The notes under the pieces were generated by a model, which saw nothing but the letters and a program-made list of their open reading frames with translations, did not search any database and was not told the DNA's origin. This document shows, piece after piece, positions 33,588 through 41,638 of a stretch of DNA of 64,000 nt (position 1 is its first letter; each line of letters opens with the position of its first letter). The translations under genes were made by a program, and so were the position numbers. Where the stretch lies: contig NZ_LAKD02000043.1 of NCBI RefSeq assembly GCF_000968685.2, forward strand, positions 1 to 64,000, written 5' to 3'. The DNA is from Streptomyces antioxidans (GTDB lineage Bacteria > Actinomycetota > Actinomycetes > Streptomycetales > Streptomycetaceae).

Positions 33588-34931
33588 GTGGAGACCGCTC
33601 GAAGCAGCGACGACGCCGTAGAACCCACCGCCGCCGACGATGACCCGCCCCTCGGCGCCGGGGACGCCGCCCCCGCCCCGCCGCCGAAACCCGGCTGGCG
33701 CCGCTGGGTGATGGACACCCGGCCACTGCGCCACCGCCCCTTCCGCAGGCTGTGGGGCTCCACCACCGTCACCGCCATCGGCAGCCAGCTGACCGCCGTC
33801 GCCGTGCCCAAGCAGATCTACGACATCACCGGCTCATCGGCGTGGGTCGGCTACGCCAGCTTCGCCGGGCTCCTCCCGCTGGTGGTCTTCGCACTGTGGG
33901 GCGGGGTGGTCGCCGACCGGATGGACCGGCGCACCCTGATGCTCGTCACCAACGTCGGCATCGCCGTCACCTCGGTGCTGTTCTGGGCCCAGTCCTTCGC
34001 CGGTCTGGACTCGGTGGCGCTGCTCATGGTGCTGCTCGCCGCCCAGCAGGGCTTCTTCGGCATGAACTCCCCGGCCCGCAGCGCCTCCGTCGCCCGTCTC
34101 GTCCCCGCCGAGGAACTGCCCGCCGCGGGCGCCCTCCAGTCCACCGTCGCCCAGACCGGCATGATCCTCGGCCCGCTGCTCGCGGGCGCCCTGATCCCCG
34201 TACTCGGCCTGCCCGCGCTCTACCTCATCGACGCCGTGGCGCTGTGCGTCACCCTGTGGGCCGTCTGGCGGCTGCCCGCCCTGCCGCCCCTCACCGAGGG
34301 CGGTACGGGTGGCGCGCGGCGGGGCGGATGGCGCGATGTGGCCGACGGCTTCCGGTACATCGCCGCCCGCCGCATCCTGCTGATGTCCTTCCTCGCCGAC
34401 ATCATCGCCATGGTCTTCGGCATGCCCCGGGCGCTCTTCCCCCAGCTCGCCTCGCACACCTACGCACCCTGGGGCGAGGGGTTCGCGCTGGGCCTGCTCT
34501 TCGCGGCCATCCCGCTCGGCGCGGTGGCCGGCGGTCTGCTGTCCGGCACCTTCTCCCGCGCCCGCCGCCACGGTCTGATGCTCATCGCCGCCGTGGTGGC
34601 CTGGGGCGTGGCCATCACCGGATTCGGGCTCAGCCCCAACCTGTGGTGGGCGGTGGCCTTCCTCGCCCTCGCGGGCGTGGCCGACATGGTCTCGATGGTC
34701 TTCCGCGGGACGATCCTCCAGGCGGCCGCCACCGACGACATGCGCGGCCGGATGCAGGGCGTGTTCACCGTGGTGGTGGCGGGCGGCCCGCGCGTCGCCG
34801 ATCTACTGCACGGCACCGCGGGCTCCCTCCTCGGGGCCCGTGCGGCGGTCGCCGCGGGCGGGCTGCTGGTGGCCGTCACCACACTCGGGCTCGCCGTCGC
34901 GGTGCCGGCCTTCCGCCGCTACACGCCCTGA
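33588..34931 (+). CDS. MFS exporter, EntS-like
   Basis: I use the GTG at 33588 (447 residues); an in-frame ATG at 33561 is possible, and the GGAGG at 33570 is too far from the first and inside the second. After an acidic/Pro-rich N-terminus there are 12 helices. The cytoplasmic loop ADRMDRRTLMLVTN and the motif FFGMNSPARSASVARLVPAEELPAAGAL are typical of the enterobactin-exporter (EntS) branch of MFS. The substrate is unknown; drug or siderophore efflux is the usual role. No siderophore genes are nearby. Confidence 0.85.
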   Translation: METARSSDDAVEPTAADDDPPLGAGDAAPAPPPKPGWRRWVMDTRPLRHRPFRRLWGSTTVTAIGSQLTAVAVPKQIYDITGSSAWVGYASFAGLLPLVVFALWGGVVADRMDRRTLMLVTNVGIAVTSVLFWAQSFAGLDSVALLMVLLAAQQGFFGMNSPARSASVARLVPAEELPAAGALQSTVAQTGMILGPLLAGALIPVLGLPALYLIDAVALCVTLWAVWRLPALPPLTEGGTGGARRGGWRDVADGFRYIAARRILLMSFLADIIAMVFGMPRALFPQLASHTYAPWGEGFALGLLFAAIPLGAVAGGLLSGTFSRARRHGLMLIAAVVAWGVAITGFGLSPNLWWAVAFLALAGVADMVSMVFRGTILQAAATDDMRGRMQGVFTVVVAGGPRVADLLHGTAGSLLGARAAVAAGGLLVAVTTLGLAVAVPAFRRYTP

Positions 34932-34975
34932 CGACGCGGCGGCCACGCGTGGGCGCCCAGAACGAACGGTGCGAT

Positions 34976-35041
34976 GGCCGTGCCCCGGCCGGGACCCGGC
35001 GCGACGGCGTGCCCCGCCAGAAGTCCGCACGGGGCACGGCC
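34976..35041. terminator. nested hairpins between convergent genes
   Basis: GGCCGTGCCCCG (34976-34987) pairs with 35030-35041; alternatively CGTGCCCCG (35008-35016) pairs with 35030-35038 around a 13-nt loop. Confidence 0.6.
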
Positions 35042-35051
35042 GCCGCGGCCC

Positions 35052-36506
35052 TCAGGCCGTACGCTCGTCCCGGTCGCCGCCCCACAGGGTGTGGAACGAA
35101 CCCTCGCGGTCCACCCGCCGGTAGGTGTGCGCGCCGAAGAAGTCCCGCTGCCCCTGGACCAGCGCCGCGGGCAGCCGCTCCGAGCGCAGCGCGTCGTAGT
35201 ACGCCAGCGCCGCCGAGAAGCCCGGCGCCGGTACGCCCAGCTCGACCGAGGTGGCCACCACCCGCCGCCAGGCGTCCTGCGCCGCGCCCAGCGCCTCGGC
35301 GAAGTGGTCGTCGGTCAGCAGCGTGACGGGCTTGCGGTCCTTGGCGTACGCCTCGGTGATCCGGTTCAGGAACCGCGCCCGGATGATGCAGCCGCCGCGC
35401 CAGATCCGCGCGACCGCCCCGGGGTCGATGTCCCAGCCGTACTCCTGGCTGCCCGCCTCGATCTGGTGGATGCCCTGCGCGTACGCCACGATCTTCGAGG
35501 CGTACAGCGCCTGCTCGACGTCGTCGGCGAACCGCTCCGCCGCGGCCCCCGTGAGCCCCTTGCCGGACGGCCCCGGCAGCCCCTGCGAGGCGTCCCGCAG
35601 ATCCGCGTGGCCGGACAGCGAGCGGGCGAACACCGCCTCGGCGATCCCGCTCACCGGCACGCCCAGGTCAAGCGCGGTCTGCACGGTCCAGCGGCCGGTG
35701 CCCTTCTGCTCGGCCTGGTCCTGCACCACATCCACGAACGGCTTGCCGGTGGCGGCGTCGGTGTGCCCGAGCACCTCGGCGGTGATCTCGATCAGATACG
35801 ACTCCAGGCGGCCGCCGTTCCAGGTGCGGAACACCTCCGCGATCTCACCGGGCGACATGCCCAGCGCCCGCCGCAGCAGGTCGTACGACTCCGCGATGAG
35901 CTGCATGTCCGCGTACTCGATGCCGTTGTGCACCATCTTCACGAAGTGACCGGCGCCGTCCGGGCCGATGTGGGTGCAGCACGGGGTGCCGTCCACCTTG
36001 GCGGAGATGGACTCCAGCAGCGGGCCGAGGGACTTGTAGGATTCCACCGATCCGCCGGGCATGATGCTGGGCCCGTTGAGGGCGCCCTCCTCGCCGCCGG
36101 AGATGCCGGTGCCCACGAAGTGCAGCCCGCGCTCGCGCAGCGACTTCTCCCGGCGCCTGGTGTCCTCGAAGTGGGCGTTGCCCCCGTCGATGATCACGTC
36201 GCCCTCTTCGAGGAGGGGTGCGAACTCCTCGATCACGGCGTCGGTGGGCGCACCCGCCTTGACCATGATGATCAGCCGCCGGGGCCGCTGCAGCGCGGCG
36301 ACGAACTCCTCGGCGCTCTCCGTCGGCACGAAGTCCCCTTCGTGGCCGTGCTCCTCCATCAGCGCCTTGGTCTTGGCGAACGTGCGGTTGTGGAGGGCGA
36401 CGGTGTGCCCGTGCCGGGCGAAGTTGCGGGCGAGGTTGCTACCCATGACGGCGAGCCCGGTGACGCCGATCTGGGCGGTGGGCTGGGCGGTGGAAGGGCT
36501 GGGCAT
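35052..36506 (-). CDS. gnd: 6-phosphogluconate dehydrogenase (decarboxylating, NADP type)
   Basis: 484 residues from the ATG at 36506 (MPSPSTAQPTAQIGVTGLAVMG). The NADP fold opens IGVTGLAVMGSNLARNFARHGH with the basic RT pair HNRTFAK. IIDGGNAHFEDTRRRE and FVGTGISGGEEGALNGPSIMPGG are substrate-site motifs, and HFVKMVHNGIEYADMQLIAE holds the catalytic Lys. The long all-helical domain and the C-terminal tail (RDFFGAHTYRRVDREGSFHTLW) mark the full-length dimeric enzyme, not the short NAD type. It converts 6-phosphogluconate to ribulose 5-phosphate and supplies NADPH. Confidence 0.97.
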   Translation of the reverse strand: MPSPSTAQPTAQIGVTGLAVMGSNLARNFARHGHTVALHNRTFAKTKALMEEHGHEGDFVPTESAEEFVAALQRPRRLIIMVKAGAPTDAVIEEFAPLLEEGDVIIDGGNAHFEDTRRREKSLRERGLHFVGTGISGGEEGALNGPSIMPGGSVESYKSLGPLLESISAKVDGTPCCTHIGPDGAGHFVKMVHNGIEYADMQLIAESYDLLRRALGMSPGEIAEVFRTWNGGRLESYLIEITAEVLGHTDAATGKPFVDVVQDQAEQKGTGRWTVQTALDLGVPVSGIAEAVFARSLSGHADLRDASQGLPGPSGKGLTGAAAERFADDVEQALYASKIVAYAQGIHQIEAGSQEYGWDIDPGAVARIWRGGCIIRARFLNRITEAYAKDRKPVTLLTDDHFAEALGAAQDAWRRVVATSVELGVPAPGFSAALAYYDALRSERLPAALVQGQRDFFGAHTYRRVDREGSFHTLWGGDRDERTA

Positions 36507-36693
36507 ACGGTGTTCCACTCCTGTCATGCGCATCGGAAGCTTCCGCGAGGCAGCAACGCCGAGGGGCACGGGGATCTTCCCCCTCGGTCCGCCGGGTATC
36601 GCCCGGCCATAGTTGCACGATGTGCGCGACGGTGGACGAGTGTCCGGAGAAAGCCAGCGGGGTGTGTCATCTCTCTCCCGCCGGGGCGGTACG

Positions 36694-36720
36694 CCGCCTT
36701 GTGGACGTCCCACAAGGCGG
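36694..36720 (-). terminator. hairpin terminator after the MBL-fold gene
   Basis: CCGCCTTGTGG (36694-36704) and its exact complement (36710-36720) with an ACGTC loop, 42 bp past the MBL-fold stop and upstream of gnd. Confidence 0.8.
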
Positions 36721-36761
36721 ACAGCGGAGGGGCCGCTCGGCCGTCCACGGACGGCCTGCGG

Positions 36762-37607
36762 TCACCGGCCCAGCAGGCCCACCGCTCCGTACCAGAGCGG
36801 CCCCTTGTTGAGGCGGTCGGGGTACAGGCTCAGCATCGCGTCGTAGTACTCCCCGGCGTTCGCGCTCGTCTTGAGCAACCGGGCGGCGTCCAGCAGGTAC
36901 TGACGCGTCTCGCCCAGGATGGCCGGGTCGTCGGGCAGCTCCCGGTTCTTGTGGCTCGCAACGACCGCGCGCGGGTTCAGGGCCTCGATGGTGTCGAGCG
37001 CCTCGAGCCACTTCTCCAGGCCGCCGTTCGCGCTCTCCAGGAGCATCTGGTGCACGCCGTTGTAGACGGCGTCACCGGCCACCACCAGGCCGATCGACGG
37101 CACGTGCAGAACCGTGGTCGCGTCCGTGTCGGTGTGCCCCACCTCGACGGCCCGGAGCACATGGCCTTCCAGCAGGAACCCTTCGGCGGGCACCGGCTCC
37201 GCGAGCACCGGCGTCTTGGGAATCTGGCCCGGGAAGAAGGCGTCCCACTGAGCGCGTCCCTTGGCGGCCTCGTGCATGAGCCCGATGGTGCCCCGGGTCG
37301 CGTGGACCCGGACCCCGCGGAAGCGCTTGACCAGCTCGCCGGTGCCGAACCAGTGGTCGCCGTGGCCATGGGTGATGTAGATGTGCGCGAGCCGCTTGCC
37401 GGACCGCTCGATCCAGTCGCCCACCTCCTGGATCTGCTGGTGGGTGAACGGCGGGTCGACGAGGACGGCGTCGCGCTCACCGTGGATCAGCGTGCAGGCC
37501 ACCGGCGACGAAACGAACGGGTCACCGTTGGGCATGCGCTGCTCGGAGACCCGGGTCACTCCGTCGAGGACCAGGACCTCATAGGACAGGACGGTTGAGT
37601 CCGACAT
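36762..37607 (-). CDS. metallo-beta-lactamase-fold hydrolase
   Basis: 281 residues from the ATG at 37607. The zinc motif is ITHGHGDHWFG (near residue 80). It is followed by RAVEVGHTDTDATTVLHVP, IGLVVAGDAVYNGVHQML and VVASHKNREL, which supply the remaining His and Asp ligands of the fold. Length and motifs match broad-specificity MBL hydrolases found beside quinone oxidoreductases. It lies in line with the oxidoreductase upstream, 147 bp away across a palindrome (37727-37743), so it may have its own regulated promoter. The substrate is unknown. Confidence 0.85.
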   Translation of the reverse strand: MSDSTVLSYEVLVLDGVTRVSEQRMPNGDPFVSSPVACTLIHGERDAVLVDPPFTHQQIQEVGDWIERSGKRLAHIYITHGHGDHWFGTGELVKRFRGVRVHATRGTIGLMHEAAKGRAQWDAFFPGQIPKTPVLAEPVPAEGFLLEGHVLRAVEVGHTDTDATTVLHVPSIGLVVAGDAVYNGVHQMLLESANGGLEKWLEALDTIEALNPRAVVASHKNRELPDDPAILGETRQYLLDAARLLKTSANAGEYYDAMLSLYPDRLNKGPLWYGAVGLLGR

Positions 37608-37711
37608 GGCGGAACCCCTTCAAAGGTGGCAATGGACGCATGACAGAGCGCATCGGCAGAACAGCGCATCGGCGGAACGAGGGATGACAGAACGACGGAT
37701 GGCAGGACAGG

Positions 37712-37743
37712 AATTGGCAGGACAGTAATTGGCTGAGCCAATT
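37712..37743 (-). promoter_or_regulatory. 17-bp palindrome AATTGGCTGAGCCAATT with extra half-site
   Basis: AATTGGCTGAGCCAATT (37727-37743) is a perfect 17-bp palindrome; another AATTGGC sits at 37712-37718, 15 bp from the first. It lies 120 bp upstream of the MBL-fold gene. Two near-identical copies of GCGCATCGGCRGAAC lie nearby at about 37648-37678. It could be an operator, or, as a stem of 6 bp, a weak terminator of the oxidoreductase gene. Confidence 0.5.
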
Positions 37744-37754
37744 GCCAGAGCGGG

Positions 37755-38750
37755 TCACGCGCCCGGGACGTCCAGGACGACCCGGCCGTAGGGCCGGTCC
37801 TCGATGAGGTACCGGGTCGCCTCCGCGGCGTCCTTCAGCGGGAAGGTACGCGCGATGGTGGGGTGGAACGCGCCCTCGGCCAGGTACTGGAAGAGCTTGG
37901 TGTTGGTCTCCACCAGGGTCTCCGGGGCGAAGAGCGTGAACATGAAGCCCCGTATCCGTGCCGAACGCCAGATGACGTCGGTGACGTTGACCGAGGCCTG
38001 TTTGCCCCCCGAGTAGCCGACGGAGACGAGCGTGCCCCCGACCGCCAGACTGGCCAGGGCGTCCCCCGTGAACGGACCGCCGACGCCGTCGACCACGACA
38101 TCCACCCCGCGGCCGCCGGTCAGCCGTGCCACACCGTCCCGCAGGGACTCCTGCGACAGGTCGATGACCTCGTGCCCCTCGGCGCGCGCACGCTCGGCCT
38201 TGTCGGTCCGGCTGGCGGTCGAGATCGCCAGTGACGCTCCGAGCCGGTTGGCGACCTCGACGGTTCCCAGCCCCACGGCGCCGCCGATACCGGGTGCCAG
38301 GACCGTCTGCCCCGGCTTGAACGAGGCCAGTTCCAGCAGGGACAGATAGGCGGTCAGATAGCCGCCGCCGGTGGTGAACGCGACGACGTCCTCCAGGCTC
38401 GGCCCGCCCGGGAGGGGAACGAGGTCCCGCGGTTCGGCGAGCAGGTATTCCTGCCAGGTGCCGTCACGGAACATGCCGTAGCCCCGGCCCGCCACGACCA
38501 CATGGGTGCCCGGCTTCAGCGCTTCCACGCCCCCGTTGTCGACGATCTCCCCGACACCTCCCGTACCGGGAACCAGGGGCAGCTGCCGTGCGGAGGGGAG
38601 CACACCGGCGCGCACGGTGTCGTCCAGCGGGTTGACGCCCGCGAGCCGTACGCGGACGAGGACCTTGCCCGGCGCGGGGCCGGGAGCCGGGGCCTCGATG
38701 AGTTCGAGCTTGTCGTAGCCGCCGAACTCGGAGATCTGAATGGCTTTCAT
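37755..38750 (-). CDS. zinc-independent medium-chain oxidoreductase (NADPH:quinone reductase type)
   Basis: 331 residues from the ATG at 38750 (MKAIQISEFGGYDKLELIEAPAPGPAPG). The MDR N-terminus lacks the catalytic-zinc Cys/His set, and the nucleotide fold VLAPGIGGAVGLGTVEVANRLGA (in parts) is followed by VDVVVDGVGGPFTGDAL. These mark the quinone oxidoreductase/enoyl reductase branch using NADPH. Substrate likely a quinone or an activated alkene. Its ATG overlaps the stop of a 22-codon leader frame (ATGA), and the serine hydrolase is just upstream, so the three may be one transcript from the HxlR-type operators. Confidence 0.88.
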   Translation of the reverse strand: MKAIQISEFGGYDKLELIEAPAPGPAPGKVLVRVRLAGVNPLDDTVRAGVLPSARQLPLVPGTGGVGEIVDNGGVEALKPGTHVVVAGRGYGMFRDGTWQEYLLAEPRDLVPLPGGPSLEDVVAFTTGGGYLTAYLSLLELASFKPGQTVLAPGIGGAVGLGTVEVANRLGASLAISTASRTDKAERARAEGHEVIDLSQESLRDGVARLTGGRGVDVVVDGVGGPFTGDALASLAVGGTLVSVGYSGGKQASVNVTDVIWRSARIRGFMFTLFAPETLVETNTKLFQYLAEGAFHPTIARTFPLKDAAEATRYLIEDRPYGRVVLDVPGA

Positions 38751-38815
38751 GGGGACCTTCCATCTGGTGTCGTCTCGGCGTCAGCGCTCATGGCCGACGC
38801 GGTATCAGCACTCAT
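38747..38815 (-). CDS. possible 22-residue leader ORF coupled to the oxidoreductase
   Basis: ATG at 38815 with GGAG 6 nt upstream; the stop overlaps the oxidoreductase ATG in ATGA. The frame contains an internal 24-bp-period repeat: TCAGCRCTCATGGCCGAC on the + strand at 38781-38798 and 38805-38822 (17 of 18 identical), giving SAMSAD twice. It may serve only to load ribosomes onto the next gene. Low confidence that the peptide matters. Confidence 0.35.
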   Translation of the reverse strand: MSADTASAMSADAETTPDGRSP

Positions 38816-38842
38816 GGCCGACTCCGTAAGGCCGGCGCCGTG

Positions 38843-39991
38843 CTACGCGGGGAGCGACGCGTCCACCGCGCGCAGATAGGTCTCGGCGCGTTCGGAACCG
38901 ATGATTCCCGGGCTCATCCTGTTCATCATGTAGCTGATGGTCAGGCGGCGGTCGAGGTCGACGACGATCAGCGAACCGCCCCAGCCGCCCCAGTAGCAGG
39001 CCCTGCCCTGCGGGACGTAGGGGACGGTCTCCGTCTCGGGCAGTGCGAAGCCGATGCCGAAGCGCAACGGGACGCCGAGCACCAGGTCGACACCGTGGCT
39101 CTGCTGGTCGAAGATCACGTCGATGGTGTCGGGGGAGAGGAGCCGGACGCCGTCCGCGGTCCCGTCGAGCGCCAGTACGCGCAGCAGCCGCGCCACGGAC
39201 CGCGCGTTGCCGTGGCCGTTGATCGCGCCCAGCTCCGCCGCCCGCCAGGGCGCGGTGTTGGCGCGGTTCGGATCGGTCAGCGGGCCGGTGAGCGTCTTGT
39301 ACATCGGGCTCTCGGGGTCGAGCGAGGCCAGGTCCATCGGCAGCGCCGGCGGGGGGACCACGGGCGCGATCCGGCCGACGTCGGCCCCGGCGGCGCCGAT
39401 GCTGAAGTCCGCCCCCAGCGGGCCGGCGAGCTCCTGCGCCACGAACTCCGTCAGCGAACGGCCGCTGACCCGCCGCACCAGCTCGCCGACGAGGTGGCCC
39501 TGGTTCTGGGCGTGGTAGCCCGACGCCGTGCCCGGCTCCCACCACGGCGCCTGCGCGGCCAGCGCCGCCGTCGCGGCCTCGACGTCGTACATCTGCTCAG
39601 CGGTGAACGGGGCCTCCCAGCCGGACACGCCGGAGGTGTGTGAGAGCAGGTGCCGGACCTCGATCGCCTCCTTGCCGTTGGCCGCGAACTCCGGCCAGTA
39701 GCGCGCGACCGGCGCGTAGGGATCCAGCAGTCCGCGGTCGACCAGCACGAGTGCCGCGAGCGCGGTGACGGTCTTGGTCGTCGACCACACATTGACGATC
39801 GTGTCGCTCGTCCACGGCACCTGCCGCTCGGCGTCCCGCCAGCCGCCCCAGAGGTCGACGACGGTCTCGCCGTCGAGGTCGACGGCGATCGAGGCGCCTA
39901 GCTCCTCGCCGCTCTCGAGCTGCCCGGCCAGGGCGTCGCGTACCGGTGCGAAACGGGCGTCACAGTGGCCCGTGATCTCAGCGGTGATCAT
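38843..39991 (-). CDS. beta-lactamase-family serine hydrolase (class C/esterase EstB-like)
   Basis: 382 residues from the ATG at 39991 with GGAGG 4 nt upstream. The active-site S-x-x-K is in VWSTTKTVTALAALVL (near residue 70), the Tyr motif is SGYHAQNQGHLVGELV (near 155), and YVPQGRACYWGGWGGSLIVVD has the third-motif region. No signal peptide, so it is a cytoplasmic esterase-type member rather than a secreted penicillinase. First gene of a line with the oxidoreductase and MBL hydrolase, divergent from an HxlR regulator whose putative operators lie in between. Confidence 0.9.
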   Translation of the reverse strand: MITAEITGHCDARFAPVRDALAGQLESGEELGASIAVDLDGETVVDLWGGWRDAERQVPWTSDTIVNVWSTTKTVTALAALVLVDRGLLDPYAPVARYWPEFAANGKEAIEVRHLLSHTSGVSGWEAPFTAEQMYDVEAATAALAAQAPWWEPGTASGYHAQNQGHLVGELVRRVSGRSLTEFVAQELAGPLGADFSIGAAGADVGRIAPVVPPPALPMDLASLDPESPMYKTLTGPLTDPNRANTAPWRAAELGAINGHGNARSVARLLRVLALDGTADGVRLLSPDTIDVIFDQQSHGVDLVLGVPLRFGIGFALPETETVPYVPQGRACYWGGWGGSLIVVDLDRRLTISYMMNRMSPGIIGSERAETYLRAVDASLPA

Positions 39992-40054
39992 GAATCCTCC
40001 TTCTGCGGGACAGGGGTCCGGTTGCGGGAAAGAGGGTCCGACGTGGATACGGGT

Positions 40055-40121
40055 CTAACTTGGTTTTCCAAAGTCATCATGCTCGGTACGCTTCCATGGT
40101 GACTTGGTAAAGTCAAGCCAG
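40055..40121. promoter_or_regulatory. two HxlR-type operators (arm-N9-arm) in the divergent promoter
   Basis: CTAACTT-N9-AAGTCAT at 40055-40077 and GTGACTT-N9-AAGCCAG at 40099-40121. Both match CTGACTT-N9-AAGTCAG, found twice upstream of the hydrolase operon at 42540, with one mismatch per arm. A hairpin AGCCAGC-TTGAGG-GCTGGCT (40116-40135) overlaps the second. They lie 64 bp from the serine hydrolase start and 48 bp from the HxlR start. Confidence 0.65.
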
Positions 40122-40168
40122 CTTGAGGGCTGGCTGGGAAAGTCAGAGTCAAGTGATAGCCTGAGCTC

Positions 40169-40699
40169 ATGGCGGACCGAACCTCACTTGAAGCAGGGGG
40201 AGCCTGCTCGATCGCGCGCAGCCTCACGGTGCTGGGGCAGCGATGGACCCTCCTGGTCGTCCGTGAAGCGCTCAACGGCCGTACGAAGTTCAGTGAGTTC
40301 CAAGAGGCTCTGGGCGTCTCGACGGACGTGCTCACGCAGCGCCTCGAGAGCCTGGTCGACGCGGGCGTCCTCGAAAAGCGGCCCTACCGGGAGCGCGGCG
40401 CCCGCGAGCGCCAGGCGTACCACGTGACGGAGGCGGGATGGGAGCTCGTCCCCGTGCTCGCCGCGCTGATGAGCTGGGGTGACAAGCACCTCGCCGACGC
40501 GGCGGGGCCCCCGGCGCTCCTGCGTCACCGGCGGACGGAGCAATGCGTAAGGGTGGCGCTCGTGGACGCCGACGACCGTCCCGTCGCGCTCGAAGACGTC
40601 GTGACCGTCGCCGGACCCGGTGCGTCCGCTCATGCGGGAAACGACGGGGGCGCGACAGGTCCTGACGCGCCCCGGCGCCCTGACGCGAACCGGTCTTGA
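40169..40699 (+). CDS. HxlR-family transcriptional regulator (1)
   Basis: 176 residues from the ATG at 40169. The HxlR winged helix is clear: CSIARSLTVLGQRWTLLVVREALNGRTKFSEF, FQEALGVSTDVLTQRLESLVDAGVLEKRPY and YHVTEAGWELVPVL. A Cys near residue 13 is at the position often used for redox or electrophile sensing in HxlR proteins. A longer C-terminal tail than usual is Pro/Asp rich. It is divergent from the serine hydrolase operon and is the likely binder of the TGACTT-N9-AAGTCA sites here and at 42582-42651. The 100 bp after its stop contain degenerate GAAGCGGG repeats. Confidence 0.9.
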   Translation: MADRTSLEAGGACSIARSLTVLGQRWTLLVVREALNGRTKFSEFQEALGVSTDVLTQRLESLVDAGVLEKRPYRERGARERQAYHVTEAGWELVPVLAALMSWGDKHLADAAGPPALLRHRRTEQCVRVALVDADDRPVALEDVVTVAGPGASAHAGNDGGATGPDAPRRPDANRS

Positions 40700-40801
40700 C
40701 GCGAAGGCGCACCCCGGTCCCCCGAAGCGGGCGCAGCCCCTGAGGCGGGTGCTCCGCCTCCTGAAGCGGGTGGCTCGACTGAAGCGGGCGGCTCGACGGC
40801 C

Positions 40802-41638
40802 TCAGTGGCCGCGAGGACCGCCGAGGAACCCATCGAGCAGGCGGGCCACGGCGCCCGGCGCCTCGCGGGGGGCCATGTGGCCGACGTGCGGCAGCACTTC
40901 GAGCCGTGCCCCGGGGATGCGCCCGGCCAGCTCCTCGGCGTGCACTCGCGCGAACGCCTGGTCCTCCTCGCCCGCGATGACCAGGGTCGGCGCGGTGATC
41001 CGGGGCAGGGCGTCGGCCACGTCGGTGCGGTTCGCGAGCACCGACCGCACCACCCGGGCGAGTTGCGCCCGCGCGAGCCGGTCGGCTCCGGCGGCCAGGC
41101 GCTCCGTGAACCCGGGGTCGGCGCGGCGGGAGCTCTCGCTGAGCATCGCCGCCACGGTGCGCCGACCGAGACCGCGCGGAACGCCGGCGCGGACGAGGTA
41201 CGAGGAGAGCCGGGCGCGCTGGCGCGGGAGGAGGGACGGGCGGCGCGTGCTGGTGTTGGACAGCACGAGCGCACTGACGCGCTCCGGTGCGGCCAGCGCG
41301 ACGCGCAGTCCGACGAACCCGCCCCACGACAGCCCCAGGATCGCGGCCCGGTCGGCCGCGGACGCGTCCAGGATCCGGATGGCGGCCGTGGCGCACTCCT
41401 CCATCGTGAACGCGCGCGCGGCGGGGCCGCTGCCTCCGGTGCCCGGAGGGTCCACCAGGAGGGTCCGCCACCCGAGTTGATGCAGTACGGGCAGGTGCGC
41501 GCCCCAACTCGTCCGGCCGTCGCTCAGCACGCTCGGCCACAGCAGGGCCGTGTCGCCGCCGGTCGGCCCGCCCCGCTGTATGTGGAGTTCTCCCAGGGTG
41601 GTCGGCACCATGAGGGTGCCCTCGTTCGACGTCCTCAC
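40802..41638 (-). CDS. alpha/beta hydrolase (2)
   Basis: I start at the GTG at 41638, which overlaps the stop of the upstream hydrolase (GTGA); the ATG at 41611 (MVPTTLGELHIQRGG) is the alternative. The product has about 278 residues. The fold shows LLVDPPGTGGSGP (oxyanion region), the nucleophile elbow ILGLSWGGFVGL, PTLVIAGEEDQAF (Asp) and LPHVGHMAPREAP (His), a full triad of Ser, Asp and His. It is probably a small-molecule esterase or lactonase. Second gene of a two-gene operon under two HxlR-type operators. Confidence 0.85.
   Translation of the reverse strand: MRTSNEGTLMVPTTLGELHIQRGGPTGGDTALLWPSVLSDGRTSWGAHLPVLHQLGWRTLLVDPPGTGGSGPAARAFTMEECATAAIRILDASAADRAAILGLSWGGFVGLRVALAAPERVSALVLSNTSTRRPSLLPRQRARLSSYLVRAGVPRGLGRRTVAAMLSESSRRADPGFTERLAAGADRLARAQLARVVRSVLANRTDVADALPRITAPTLVIAGEEDQAFARVHAEELAGRIPGARLEVLPHVGHMAPREAPGAVARLLDGFLGGPRGH

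Noticed and set aside
34976..35041. Riboswitch upstream of gnd
   Set aside because: It lies downstream of the gnd stop; simple hairpins between convergent genes explain it.
40700..40801. Coding extension of HxlR through GAAGCGGG repeats
   Set aside because: An in-frame TGA at 40697-40699 ends HxlR; the repeats are low-complexity and read open in several frames.
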